In this document: positions 17,953 through 26,903 of the stretch, piece after piece
Layout of the letters: every line of letters starts with the position of its first letter
How positions within the stretch are numbered: the first letter of the stretch is position 1
Origin: CAZUWH01 sp964624075
GTDB taxonomy: Bacteria > Pseudomonadota > Alphaproteobacteria > Rhodospirillales > Rhodospirillaceae
Length of the DNA stretch: 64,000 nucleotides
Assembly: GCA_964624075.1 (NCBI GenBank)
Contig: CAZUWH010000002.1
Coordinates: forward strand, 1 to 64,000
Direction of reading: 5' to 3'
The notes under the pieces: generated by a model
Seen by the model: only the letters and a program-made list of their open reading frames with translations
Database searches by the model: none
What the model was told of the DNA's origin: nothing
Translations under genes and position numbers: made by a program

Positions 17953-19185
17953 ATGAACAGTGTACTGAAGGGATTGCGTATCGTTGAGAGTCCTGCCTTT
18001 GTCGCCGCGCCATTGGGGGGCATGACGCTGGCCCAGCTGGGGGCGGACGTGATTCGCATCGATCCGATTGGTGGGGGGGTGGATTCACGTCGCTGGCCGG
18101 TGACAAGGAAGGGCAAGAGCCTCTATTGGGTCGGTCTCAACAAAGGCAAGCGGTCGCTTGCCATCGACACCACCAGCCCGGAAGGGCAGGAGATTGCAAC
18201 CGCCCTTGTCACCCAGCCCGGTCCCGACCGTGGCATCTTTGTCACTAACTTTCCGCAAGGCGGCTGGTTCAAGTACGACAAACTGAAGACCAGGCGGGAA
18301 GATCTGATTATGGTCAATCTGGTCGGCAGTTCGGACGGGACTTCGGCAGTCGACTATACTATCAACTGTGCCGTCGGCTTTCCCTTCGTGACCGGACAGG
18401 TGCCGGGCCGGCCGGGTGGTAATCGGGTCAATCATGTCATGCCGGCATGGGATGCGGTCTGTGGAATCAATGTGGCGCTCGCGGTGCTGGCGGCGGAACG
18501 CTATCGCAGCCGGACTGGCCAGGGGCAGTTCGTCAAGATGGCCCTGTCGGACATCGCCTTCGCCATGGTCGGCAACCTAGGCTATATTGCCGAGGTACAG
18601 ATCAACGAGGAAGACCGGCGTTCCTACGGCAATTACCTGTATGGGGCCTACGGTTCCGATTTCGAGACCAGGGATAGCCGGTTCCTCTACATCGTGGTTG
18701 TCACAGGACGCATGTGGGAGGAACTGGGCAAGGTGATGGGGCTCGCCGACCGGTTCAAGGCCCTGGAGCAGGCCCTTGGTATCGATTTGGCGCGGGAAGG
18801 CGAGCGGTTCAAGGCCTCAGAGGCTATTTCGGCGCTGATCCGGCCGTGGGTGGCGGCACGGAGCCTGGAGGAGGTCCGGGAAGCCTTCAAAGGCACAGGC
18901 GTCTGCTGGGGACCGTACCAGACGTTTCGGCAGATGGTCGAACAGGACCCGCGCTGCTCGACTGGGAATCCGATGTTTGCCGAACTGGAGCAACCGGGTA
19001 TTGGTCGGTTCCTGGTCCCGGGCTCGCCGCTTGACTTCAGCGCCTGTCCGCGCGAAACCCCGAAGCGGGCGCCACTTCTGGGCGAGCATACCGATGCAAT
19101 TCTGTCCCAGGATCTGGGGCTCAGCGACACCGAAATCGGCCGATTGCGCGATAATAAAATCGTCGCCGGCCCCGTTGAGCTGTAA
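17953..19185 (+). CDS. mct: mesaconyl-CoA C1-C4 CoA transferase
   Basis: Mct moves the CoA of mesaconyl-C1-CoA to the C4 carboxyl within the molecule, a reaction specific to the glyoxylate-assimilation half of the 3-hydroxypropionate bicycle. The 410-residue CaiB/BaiF protein matches Chloroflexus Mct closely: VESPAFVAAPLGGMTLAQLG, IDPIGGGVDSRRWPVT, GLNKGKRSLAID, VNHVMPAWDAV (Asp 167 as probable nucleophile), GNYLYGAYGSDFETRD, QPGIGRFLVPGSPLDF. A GGGGAGGAAACC run precedes the ATG. It begins a rightward operon: meh follows after 12 bases and mch shortly after. A run of seven G inside codons 40-43 is intact in frame. Confidence 0.92.
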   Translation: MNSVLKGLRIVESPAFVAAPLGGMTLAQLGADVIRIDPIGGGVDSRRWPVTRKGKSLYWVGLNKGKRSLAIDTTSPEGQEIATALVTQPGPDRGIFVTNFPQGGWFKYDKLKTRREDLIMVNLVGSSDGTSAVDYTINCAVGFPFVTGQVPGRPGGNRVNHVMPAWDAVCGINVALAVLAAERYRSRTGQGQFVKMALSDIAFAMVGNLGYIAEVQINEEDRRSYGNYLYGAYGSDFETRDSRFLYIVVVTGRMWEELGKVMGLADRFKALEQALGIDLAREGERFKASEAISALIRPWVAARSLEEVREAFKGTGVCWGPYQTFRQMVEQDPRCSTGNPMFAELEQPGIGRFLVPGSPLDFSACPRETPKRAPLLGEHTDAILSQDLGLSDTEIGRLRDNKIVAGPVEL

Positions 19186-19197
19186 AGGGGGAAGACA

Positions 19198-20049
19198 ATG
19201 ACTGAGCAGGGTGTCAACTATTCCGACTGGATCGGGTCGCAGGAAAGCCGCACGGATGACATCAGCCTGTCACCTGTTCAGGCTGTTCTCAATGTTCTTG
19301 ATGATGCGACCACGGCGCTCAAGGAAGGCGACCGGTTGCCGCCGCTGTGGCACTGGTTCTTCTTTCTGCCACGTGCGCCGATGGCCCAGATTGGTCCCGA
19401 CGGCCATCCGCAACGCGGCGGCTTCCTGCCGCCGGTGGCATTGCCGCGGCGCATGTTTGCCGGGGCGCGGATGAAGTTCCCCAATCGGCTGGTGATCGGC
19501 CGGCCCGCCACCCGCGCCGGCGAAGTCATTGCCGTCCAGGAAAAAAAGGGTGGCACGGGCACGCTCGTGTTCGTGACCGTCCGCTACCGGATCATCCAGG
19601 ATGGTCGGCTGTGTGTCGAAGAGGAACAGGATATCGTCTATCGTGAACCCGGCGGGGTGGTGCCTGCGCCCGTGCCGGCTGCCGATGTGCCACGCCAGGC
19701 CACGGGAGCGTGGGTCAAGGTGATCACGCCCACCCCGGTGTTGTTGTTCCGCTTCTCGGCCATTACCTTCAACAGCCACCGCATCCATTACGATCGTCCC
19801 TATGCCATGAGCGAAGAAAACTATCCCGGTCTGGTGGTCCACGGACCGTTGACGGCGACGCTTTTGATGGATCTGGTTCGCCACAATGCCGACCGTCCCG
19901 TCGTGGGCTATTCATTCCGTGGCCGGGTGCCGCTGTTTGACATGCACCCGTTCCACCTGATCGGGCGACCGTCTGAGGACAAGGTCGAGCTGGAAGCGCA
20001 AGGTCCCGATGGCATGCCTTGCATGACAGCGACGGCTGAACTGGGGTAG
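19198..20049 (+). CDS. meh: mesaconyl-C4-CoA hydratase
   Basis: Meh hydrates mesaconyl-C4-CoA to (S)-citramalyl-CoA. The 283-residue protein has a double hot-dog fold: the amino half has DRLPPLWHWFFFLP and an MFAGARMKF segment like FAS1-type dehydratases, and the carboxyl half has the MaoC-type active site FNSHRIHYDRPYA followed by YPGLVVHGPLTATLL, where Asn, His and the HGP loop shape the oxyanion site. An ATG overlaps the purine-rich GGGGGAAGACA ribosome site region. Position between mct and mch fixes the role more firmly than sequence alone, since isolated relatives are often labelled only as acyl dehydratase. It ends with TAG. Confidence 0.88.
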   Translation: MTEQGVNYSDWIGSQESRTDDISLSPVQAVLNVLDDATTALKEGDRLPPLWHWFFFLPRAPMAQIGPDGHPQRGGFLPPVALPRRMFAGARMKFPNRLVIGRPATRAGEVIAVQEKKGGTGTLVFVTVRYRIIQDGRLCVEEEQDIVYREPGGVVPAPVPAADVPRQATGAWVKVITPTPVLLFRFSAITFNSHRIHYDRPYAMSEENYPGLVVHGPLTATLLMDLVRHNADRPVVGYSFRGRVPLFDMHPFHLIGRPSEDKVELEAQGPDGMPCMTATAELG

Positions 20050-20191
20050 TGCCATCCGGTGGAACCGGTGGAGCAGGAATGACTGGCCGAGCGCCGCTTC
20101 TTCGCCAGGGAGAGGTGGTTTCTGGGTCATGAACGAGAAGAGGTTCGCTTCCGTCCGTAACAGGGACAGGAGGCCCAATCAGGGGGCTGCT

Positions 20192-21262
20192 ATGACTGGC
20201 ACCAAAACCAATCCCGGCAACTTCTTCGAAGATTTCAAGTTCGATCAGGAACTGATTCATTCCACGCCGCGCACCGTCACCGCTGGTGACATCGCGGTTT
20301 ATCAGGCTCTATTCAGCCCTCGGTTTGCCATCAGCTCGGACAGGGAATTTGCGAAAGCTGTTGGTCTGTCGGATGCACCGGTCGACGATCTGCTCGCCTT
20401 CCATATCGTCTTTGGCAAGACGGTGCCGGAAATCTCGCTGAATGCCGTTGCCAATCTGGGGTACGCCGATGGCCATTTCGGTGTGCCGGTGTATGTGGGC
20501 GATACCATTACCGCCGTGTCACGAGTCATTGGTCTCAAGGAAAACTCCGACAACAAGACCGGTGTTGTTTATGTTCGTTCCACCGGTCTCAATCAGCATG
20601 ATGAAATGGTGGTGGACTACGTGCGCTGGGTGATGGTGCGCAAACGGACCGAAAGCCCGCCCGGCATCAGCCCTATCATTCCCAATCTGCCCAAGGCCGT
20701 GCCGGCGTCAGCCTTGATGTTTCCGCACCAGCTACGGATGTCGGGCTATGATCTGCGCCTGGCCGGCAGTCCCTATCTGTGGGATGACTATGAAATCGGC
20801 GAAAGGATCGACCATGTCGATGGCATGACGATCGAAGAGGCGGAGCATCAGATGGCCACCCGTCTTTATCAGAATACCGCCAAGGTACATTTCAACTTAC
20901 ACGAGCAGTCACAAGGACGGTTCAAACGACGGCTAGTCTACGGTGGTCATATCATTTCACTGGCGCGGGCCCTATCATTCAACGGACTGGAAAATGCGTT
21001 CCGGATGGTTGCCATTAACGCTGGCACCCACGCTAACCCGACCTTTGCCGGTAACACGATTTATTGCTGGTCTGAGGTTCTGGACAAGACGACCCTGCCG
21101 CGGCGTGACGATATAGGCACATTGCGGTTGCGGACGGTGGCCGTGAAGGACAAGCCGTGCAGCGATTTTCCCTACAAACTCGATGACAAGAAATACGACT
21201 CACAAGTCGTGCTCGACTTCGATTATACGGTACTCGTGCCGCGCAAGGCGAAGCGGTTGTAG
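20192..21262 (+). CDS. mch: mesaconyl-C1-CoA hydratase (beta-methylmalyl-CoA dehydratase)
   Basis: Mch interconverts (2R,3S)-beta-methylmalyl-CoA and mesaconyl-C1-CoA. The protein of 356 residues has two MaoC-like hot-dog domains: the first with NFFEDFKFDQELIHSTPRTV, SDAPVDDLLAFHIVFG and NLGYADGHFG, the second with YEIGERIDHVDGMTIEEAEH and RLYQNTAKVHFN. I chose ATG 20192 over 20129 because NFFEDF is normally within ten residues of the start. It is the third gene of the mct-meh-mch operon. The enzyme serves both the ethylmalonyl-CoA pathway and the 3-hydroxypropionate bicycle; the mct and meh neighbours point to the latter. It ends with TAG. Confidence 0.92.
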   Translation: MTGTKTNPGNFFEDFKFDQELIHSTPRTVTAGDIAVYQALFSPRFAISSDREFAKAVGLSDAPVDDLLAFHIVFGKTVPEISLNAVANLGYADGHFGVPVYVGDTITAVSRVIGLKENSDNKTGVVYVRSTGLNQHDEMVVDYVRWVMVRKRTESPPGISPIIPNLPKAVPASALMFPHQLRMSGYDLRLAGSPYLWDDYEIGERIDHVDGMTIEEAEHQMATRLYQNTAKVHFNLHEQSQGRFKRRLVYGGHIISLARALSFNGLENAFRMVAINAGTHANPTFAGNTIYCWSEVLDKTTLPRRDDIGTLRLRTVAVKDKPCSDFPYKLDDKKYDSQVVLDFDYTVLVPRKAKRL

Positions 21263-21332
21263 AAAGGAGTCGAAGGCGGCGAGGGCGAGTGGCTCCCCCG
21301 CAGGTCGGTCGAAAAAATTGCGAGGTCGTCCC

Positions 21333-21853
21333 ATGCCCATTCCGACCGAGTGGACCGGGGGGGTGTGTGTTGGTGTCGGTGCACTCGACGACGACCTGCT
21401 CGGTGTGCTGAGCTAGCTTGGCTAGGCCCCAGCCGATGGCACGGGGGCCGACGTGGTAGCGAGTCTCGCAATCTTCTTCTGTGATCACGTGCGGACTCAT
21501 TTCCGCCGTGAAGAAAGTCTGCTGGAGTGCCTGAATTATCCTGGACTTGCCGACCATCGTGCCTGCCATCAGGCATTCGTGGTGTGGTCGGGGGCATTCC
21601 GCGAAATCTATACCGATCCGCCGCCGGGCGGGGTGCCATCGCAAATGCCTGCCTTTCCGGCCGGCTGGTCACGCACTTCCTGACCGAGGACGGGAAGTAC
21701 AGGCATTTTCTGGACGGTCGTGAGGCCGAAGTTGCCGCTGCCTTGGCATCTGAGGATCTGTTTGCGCTTTATAGCTTCGATGGCTCCCGGGCTGATGATC
21801 CTTTGCGTCAAGTCGAAGAGGCTGCTCTAGCGGCTGGTAGACACGGGCAATAA
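21333..21853 (+). pseudogene. relic of a bacteriohemerythrin
   Basis: MPIPTEWTGGVCVGVGALDDD matches the start of bacterial oxygen-binding hemerythrins (here cited in part), but the frame then meets two TAG codons (21414 and 21423). In the same frame after the stops, FFCDHVRTHFRREESLLE and YPGLADHRACHQAF carry the expected His and Glu ligands of the di-iron site. A frameshift between about 21600 and 21680 moves the last helix (LVTHFLTEDGKYRHFLDG) to another frame. All four helices can be recognised, so this is one recently inactivated gene. Its loss fits a change in oxygen or NO exposure. It lies between mch and pgi. Confidence 0.75.
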
Positions 21854-21918
21854 GCTGGCATAGGGGAACGCCAACGGGCGAACAGGCAAATAAAGAGAAA
21901 AGAGAGAGAGGGGAGGTT

Positions 21919-23586
21919 ATGACTTCGTTGACCGATACTGCTGCATGGCGGGCCCTGAGCGAGCACTACCGAATCATCAAGGATACGCATATGCGCGATC
22001 TGTTCGCGCAGGATCCCAAGCGGTTCGATATCTTCTCGCTGCGTATGGGCGATATGCTGGTTGACTATTCGAAGAATCGAATCACGTCTGAGACCATGCG
22101 GCTTCTGGTGCAGCTTGCCCGTGAACGCGATCTGGAAGGGCAACGTGCCCGCATGTTCAGTGGTGAGAAAATCAATACCACCGAGAGCCGCGCCGTGCTG
22201 CACGTGGCATTGCGCAACCGCTCCAACCGGCCGATCCTAGTAGACGGGGGAAACGTCATGCCTAGGATCAACGCCGTCCTGGCCAGGATGAAAGGCTTCT
22301 GCGAAGCCGTGCGCAGCGGAAGCTGGACGGGCGCCACGGGACGGCGCATTACCGATATCGTCAACATCGGCATCGGCGGCTCGGATCTGGGACCGGTGAT
22401 GGTGACGGAGGCACTCAAACCCTATCATCATCCCGCGATCTGGCCGCATTTCGTCTCCAACGTGGACGGAACCCATATTGTTGAGACCTGTCGCCACCTC
22501 GACCCCGAATCAACCCTTTTCATCATTGCCTCGAAGACGTTCACCACCCAGGAAACCCTCGCCAACGCTAAAAGCGCCCGCGCCTGGCTCGTGGAGAAAC
22601 TAGGCGAGGCGGCAGTGGCCCAGCATTTCGTCGCCCTGTCCACCAATACACAGGCCGTGGCGGCGTTTGGCATCGATACCAACAACATGTTCGAATTCTG
22701 GGACTGGGTTGGCGGACGGTACTCCCTGTGGTCGGCAATTGGCCTGTCCATCGCCGTAACCATCGGGTTTGACCGGTTCGAGGAACTGCTCTCCGGCGCC
22801 CATGCCATGGACGAACACTTCCGCACCGCGCCATTGGAGGTTAACATGCCGGTGGTGTTGGGCTTGATCGGACTGTGGTATGTAAACTTCTTCGACGCCA
22901 GTGCCTATGCCGTTCTGCCCTATGACCAGTATCTGCACCGTCTGCCTGCCTACCTTGAACAGACAGATATGGAAAGCAACGGCAAGGGCGTCACCCATGA
23001 CGGCAGGGCTGTCACCTACAAGACCGGTCCGATCTTGTTCGGCGAGTCTGGCACCAACGGCCAGCATTCGTTCTATCAGCTTGTTCACCAGGGGACCTGG
23101 TTGATTCCATGCGACTTCATTGCGCCAATCCGCAGCCACAACCCCATCAGCGACCACCATGCCATTCTGCTGTCCAACGTGTTCGCTCAATGCGAGGCAT
23201 TGATGCGGGGCAAAACCGAGACAGAAGCGCGCGCCGAACTGGAAGCACAAGGGCTGACAGGACAGGAACTGGCCGATCTGTTGCCGCACAAGGTGTTCTC
23301 TGGCAATCGTCCGACCAACACCATTCTGGTGCGCGTTATCGATCCCTATACCCTGGGCGCTCTGATCGCGCTGTATGAACACAAGATCTTCGTGCAGGGC
23401 GTGGTATGGAACGTCAATTCCTACGACCAGTGGGGTGTCGAGCTTGGCAAACAGCTTGCGAGCAGAATTTTGCCACAGCTTAAAGGGGACGCTCCCCTGG
23501 AAGGACACGATTCATCCACCATGGGCCTGATACGGTATTATTCGGGGGAAACCGTGCATGATGGCACTGATCACCGAGGTTCATGA
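21919..23586 (+). CDS. pgi: glucose-6-phosphate isomerase
   Basis: Pgi interconverts glucose-6-phosphate and fructose-6-phosphate. The 555-residue protein is full length with VNIGIGGSDLGPVMVTEAL, FVSNVDGTHI, ASKTFTTQETLANA, the SIS-fold substrate loop, FGESGTNGQHSFYQLVHQG (catalytic Glu and His), and the end signature YDQWGVELGKQLA. A strong GGGGAGG site precedes the ATG. It stands between a broken hemerythrin and cobM with small gaps, without obvious partners. The enzyme feeds gluconeogenesis and lipopolysaccharide sugar supply, consistent with the presence of kdsB and a family 9 glycosyltransferase. Confidence 0.97.
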   Translation: MTSLTDTAAWRALSEHYRIIKDTHMRDLFAQDPKRFDIFSLRMGDMLVDYSKNRITSETMRLLVQLARERDLEGQRARMFSGEKINTTESRAVLHVALRNRSNRPILVDGGNVMPRINAVLARMKGFCEAVRSGSWTGATGRRITDIVNIGIGGSDLGPVMVTEALKPYHHPAIWPHFVSNVDGTHIVETCRHLDPESTLFIIASKTFTTQETLANAKSARAWLVEKLGEAAVAQHFVALSTNTQAVAAFGIDTNNMFEFWDWVGGRYSLWSAIGLSIAVTIGFDRFEELLSGAHAMDEHFRTAPLEVNMPVVLGLIGLWYVNFFDASAYAVLPYDQYLHRLPAYLEQTDMESNGKGVTHDGRAVTYKTGPILFGESGTNGQHSFYQLVHQGTWLIPCDFIAPIRSHNPISDHHAILLSNVFAQCEALMRGKTETEARAELEAQGLTGQELADLLPHKVFSGNRPTNTILVRVIDPYTLGALIALYEHKIFVQGVVWNVNSYDQWGVELGKQLASRILPQLKGDAPLEGHDSSTMGLIRYYSGETVHDGTDHRGS

Positions 23587-23679
23587 CGCCCGGCTGCCGA
23601 TGCGCCGGAGGGCAGGGCACACAAGGCAGCGGGAATCGTGTACGCGAATCGCTCCGCCGAAGTGGAATGACAGCGGCAC

Positions 23680-24564
23680 ATGACAGTTCACTTCATTGGC
23701 GCCGGACCGGGGGCAGCGGATTTGATCACCGTGCGTGGTTTGAATCTGCTGCGGCAATGTCAAGTTGTTCTATACGCTGGTTCACTTGTTCCAGTTGATA
23801 TCGCGGCGGAAGGGGGGGCACGCTGCATCGATACCTCTGCCCTTACGCTAAATGACATCATCGCCATCATGGTCGAGGCCCATGCCAGGGGGGAAGACGT
23901 CGCCCGGCTGCATTCGGGCGATCCTTCCCTGTATGGGGCTATTGCCGAGCAGATCCGCCGGCTTGAGGCTCTCGCCATTCCCTACACGGTGACACCAGGT
24001 GTACCGGCCTTTGCCGCCGCCGCCGCGGCCCTCCTGACTGAATTGACCCTGCCCGGGGTGAGCCAGACCGTCATTCTGACCCGTACCGCCGTGCGCACCG
24101 CGCCCATGCCGCCGGGAGAGGATCTGGCGACACTGGGACAAGGCCGCGCTACATTAGCCATTCATCTTTCGATCAACAATCTGACAGCGGTGGTGCGTGA
24201 CCTGACCCCGCTTTATAGCGCAGATTGCCCGGTGGCAGTGGTCTATCGGGCTTCCTGGCCAGACCAGCATATTCTGCGCGGGACGCTGGCCGATATCCGC
24301 GATCAGGTCAAGGCGGCGGGCTTCACCCGCACGGCATTGATTCTGGTCGGGCGGACGCTTGAAGCCCGCGACTTTCCCGACAGCCATTTGTATGCGCCAG
24401 GACACAGCCATTGCATGCGTCCTACCAATGACACGATTGAAAAACGAGAAAGACAGAAAGGGGAAACTGCTCATGAAAACGCGCAGTTTTCGCAAAATAC
24501 CAGCGACCGTGATAACCGGCTTCCTGGGGGTTGGCAAGACGACGGTGATTCGTCACCTGCTTAA
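23680..24564 (+). CDS. cobM: precorrin-4 C(11)-methyltransferase
   Basis: CobM methylates C-11 of precorrin-4 with SAM in aerobic cobalamin synthesis. It has the methyltransferase landmarks FIGAGPGAADLITVRG, VVLYAGSLVP, RLHSGDPSLYGAIAEQ and VTPGVPAFAAAAA. The conserved part ends near residue 250 (DSHLYAPGHSH). The open frame continues about 45 residues further and overlaps the cobW start by 92 bases; this tail is low-complexity and not CobM-like, so the original stop was probably lost by a mutation or small shift. Activity may well be retained because the tail lies after the fold. cobW follows directly, so the two probably share a transcript. Confidence 0.93.
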   Translation: MTVHFIGAGPGAADLITVRGLNLLRQCQVVLYAGSLVPVDIAAEGGARCIDTSALTLNDIIAIMVEAHARGEDVARLHSGDPSLYGAIAEQIRRLEALAIPYTVTPGVPAFAAAAAALLTELTLPGVSQTVILTRTAVRTAPMPPGEDLATLGQGRATLAIHLSINNLTAVVRDLTPLYSADCPVAVVYRASWPDQHILRGTLADIRDQVKAAGFTRTALILVGRTLEARDFPDSHLYAPGHSHCMRPTNDTIEKRERQKGETAHENAQFSQNTSDRDNRLPGGWQDDGDSSPA

Positions 24565-25501
24565 AAACAATCATGGCCGTCGGATCGCCGTCGTCATCAA
24601 CGAGTTCGGTGATGTTGGCATCGACCGCGCGCTCCTGGAGGGATGCGGGGTGGCCGCCTGTGCCGATGAGGATATCGTCGAACTGGCCAACGGATGCCTG
24701 TGCTGTACGGTGGCCGATGCCTTCCTACCAGTGATGGAAAGGCTGGGCAGCCGTGACAACCCGCCCGACCATATCGTCATCGAAACCTCAGGGTTGGCCT
24801 TGCCCAAGCCGCTGGTCCAGGCTTTCCAATGGCCTGCAATCCGCTCGCGGGTAACGGTGGATGGTGTGGTGGCGGTGATCGACGCCGCAGCGGTGGCCGA
24901 TGGCCGTTTCGTCGATGCGCCCGCCTGGCAGATGGCGCAAGGACCGCACGACAATCCGCTTGCGGAGGTGTTTGCCGATCAGCTCCTATGCGCCGACATG
25001 GTTGCGCTGAACAAGACAGACCTAGTCGGGGTCGAAACGCTTGCGGTCGTGATCGGGGATCTGTCAGCTCGTCTGCGAGCGGGCGTCAGGCTGGTTTCCA
25101 TTCGTCATGGCCGGATCGAGCCCAGGCTTTTGCTGGGGCTGAAGGCCGCAGCGGAGGAGAATCTGTCAGACCGCCCCTCCTCTCACGATGGTCTCGGCGA
25201 CCATGATCACGACGATTTCGAAAGCTTTGCGCTTACCTTGCCCGCTATCACCGACCTGGATGCCCTGGAGGCACGTTTACAGGCAGCGATGGTAGATCAT
25301 GACATCCTTCGTGTCAAAGGGTTTCTCAATGTGCCGGATAAGGCCATGCGTCTGGTGGTGCAGGGGGTTGGCCCGCGAATCCAGCATTATTTCGATCGGC
25401 CATGGCATGCAACCGAGTCACGATGCAGCCGGCTGGTGGTCATCGGTCTGAAGGGACTGGACCGGCCGGCCATCGCCGCCGCCCTGGGCGTTCCTCTGTA
25501 G
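24473..25501 (+). CDS. cobW: CobW family GTPase (COG0523)
   Basis: A G3E-family GTPase of 342 residues. It shows Walker A GFLGVGKTTVIRHLL, the metal-binding motif GCLCCTV, the switch region IETSGLALPKPL, and NKTD for guanine. A His/Asp-rich stretch (HDGLGDHDHDDFES, about residues 238-251) resembles metal-binding loops of the family. The CobW_C domain follows with DHDILRVKGFLN. Next to cobM it is most likely the CobW proper of aerobic cobalamin synthesis, thought to supply cobalt to the CobNST chelatase; cobN is found at the right edge of the window. The ATG at 24473 has AAAGGGG upstream. Confidence 0.93.
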   Translation: MKTRSFRKIPATVITGFLGVGKTTVIRHLLKNNHGRRIAVVINEFGDVGIDRALLEGCGVAACADEDIVELANGCLCCTVADAFLPVMERLGSRDNPPDHIVIETSGLALPKPLVQAFQWPAIRSRVTVDGVVAVIDAAAVADGRFVDAPAWQMAQGPHDNPLAEVFADQLLCADMVALNKTDLVGVETLAVVIGDLSARLRAGVRLVSIRHGRIEPRLLLGLKAAAEENLSDRPSSHDGLGDHDHDDFESFALTLPAITDLDALEARLQAAMVDHDILRVKGFLNVPDKAMRLVVQGVGPRIQHYFDRPWHATESRCSRLVVIGLKGLDRPAIAAALGVPL

Positions 25502-25697
25502 GCGGGAGGGCCCTGACCGGTCACGATCCAGGGATCCAGGTGCGTAGGAATGGCAGGAATGAATCGGATTCGAGGGAAGTGCGGGAGAGCCTCCCCAACG
25601 TTTTGGTTCTCTCAAAAGGCGTAGGCGAAACAAGGCATGGTTTCCCCCCGCTCCCCGGGTCTTTTCGGTCAGAATGCTTTGATCTACAAGGAATGGC

Positions 25698-26369
25698 ATG
25701 CGTGCGCTGTTTCATCTCTGGCTGTCGCCTTACTGTCGCAAGGTCAGACTCACCCTGGCCGAGAAGAAACTCGATTTCGATCTCGTTCTCGAGCGCCCGT
25801 GGGAGCGACGGTCGGAGTTCATGATTCTCAACCCGGCTGGTGAAGTTCCGGTGCTGGTGGAGGAGGATGGCATGGTGGTGGTGGATTCTACTGTGATTTG
25901 TGAATACCTTGAGGAAGTCTACCCGGATCCTTCCCTGCTGGGCGGGCAGCAACCGGCCGCCCGGGCAGAAGTACGCCGCATGGTGGCATGGTTCGACTAT
26001 AAATTCAATCGAGAGGTCACGGCTAATCTGGTTGGTGAGAAGATAGGCAAGCGGCTGACCGGGGTCGGCGAACCGGATTCCCGTGCCATCCGGGCTGGCC
26101 GGGCCAATATCCATACGCACCTTCAGTATATCGCGTGGCTGACCGAACGGCGACGCTGGCTGGCGGGCAATTCCCTGTCGCTCGCGGATCTGGCAGCCGC
26201 GGCGCATCTGTCGGCGGTCGACTACACCGGCGATGTCCCATGGGAGGAACATCAGGGGGCCAAGGACTGGTATGCACGCGTGAAATCCCGTCCCAGCTTC
26301 CGTCCTCTGTTGCGCGAACAGGTCCCCGGAACGCCTCCACCGCGCCATTACGAGGATCTTGATTTCTAA
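25698..26369 (+). CDS. glutathione S-transferase family protein
   Basis: A 223-residue GST-fold protein. The thioredoxin-like domain carries SPYCRKVRLTLAEKKLDF with a Ser/Cys pair at the usual glutathione-activating position, the cis-proline region GEVPVLVEEDG, and the VDSTVICEYLEEVYP glutathione-contact segment. The helical domain ends with SLSLADLAAAAHLSAVDYTG. Closely similar proteins are found across alphaproteobacteria; substrate is unknown. It stands alone between cobW and rlmH, with the latter on the opposite strand. Confidence 0.9.
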   Translation: MRALFHLWLSPYCRKVRLTLAEKKLDFDLVLERPWERRSEFMILNPAGEVPVLVEEDGMVVVDSTVICEYLEEVYPDPSLLGGQQPAARAEVRRMVAWFDYKFNREVTANLVGEKIGKRLTGVGEPDSRAIRAGRANIHTHLQYIAWLTERRRWLAGNSLSLADLAAAAHLSAVDYTGDVPWEEHQGAKDWYARVKSRPSFRPLLREQVPGTPPPRHYEDLDF

Positions 26370-26435
26370 CCCGTCCGTGACATTCTTCGTCATAATGACG
26401 TCCTGTACATACGGGCACACAGGCCTGTTTCTTGT

Positions 26436-26894
26436 CTACCCCCGATGATAGGGATGACCGTCAAGCAGGCTCTGCGCACGGTAAAGCTGTTCAGCCAGCA
26501 GCACACGAACCAGCCGATGTGGCCAGGTCATGAGACCAAGCGACAAGACCAGTTCGGCTCGTTCGCGTACCGCCTCCGTCAGGCCATCAGCACCACCGAT
26601 GACGAACGCACAGCAGCCGGTCCCTTTCTCCTGCCACGCTTGCAAACGTGCCGCAAGCACTGCGGAGGGAAACACTGTTCCCCGTTCGTCCAGGGCCACC
26701 ACCGTTGCTCTCCTGGGCAGGGCAGCCAGGAGGAGGGCTGTTTCCCGGGCCATCCGTTCCAGTCGTGGCAGTGGCCGCTTTTCCACGACTTCGACCACCG
26801 CCACGCGCCAGTGCAACCTAAGCGTATAACGTACAAACAGATCCCGTTCTGGCCCGGCTCCAATCCGTCCCACGGTGGCTACGACGATATCCAT
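26436..26894 (-). CDS. rlmH: 23S rRNA (pseudouridine-1915 N3)-methyltransferase
   Basis: RlmH, an SPOUT-class enzyme, methylates pseudouridine 1915 in helix 69 of 23S rRNA. The 152-residue protein has VALDERGTVFPSAVLAARL, the SAM-binding knot FVIGGADGLTEAVRERA, LSLGLMTWPHRLVRVLLAEQ and ends LLDGHPYHRG, the usual terminal Tyr-His-Arg. It is the downstream neighbour of rsfS and nadD, the standard alphaproteobacterial order nadD-rsfS-rlmH. About 94 bases separate it from rsfS, filled mainly by a dispersed repeat. It ends with TAG. Confidence 0.96.
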   Translation of the reverse strand: MDIVVATVGRIGAGPERDLFVRYTLRLHWRVAVVEVVEKRPLPRLERMARETALLLAALPRRATVVALDERGTVFPSAVLAARLQAWQEKGTGCCAFVIGGADGLTEAVRERAELVLSLGLMTWPHRLVRVLLAEQLYRAQSLLDGHPYHRG

Positions 26895-26903
26895 TACCCC
26901 AGC

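Noticed and set aside
22600..23508. Long open frame on the minus strand opposite pgi (about 300 codons).
   Set aside because: Antisense shadow of pgi without protein-like motifs.
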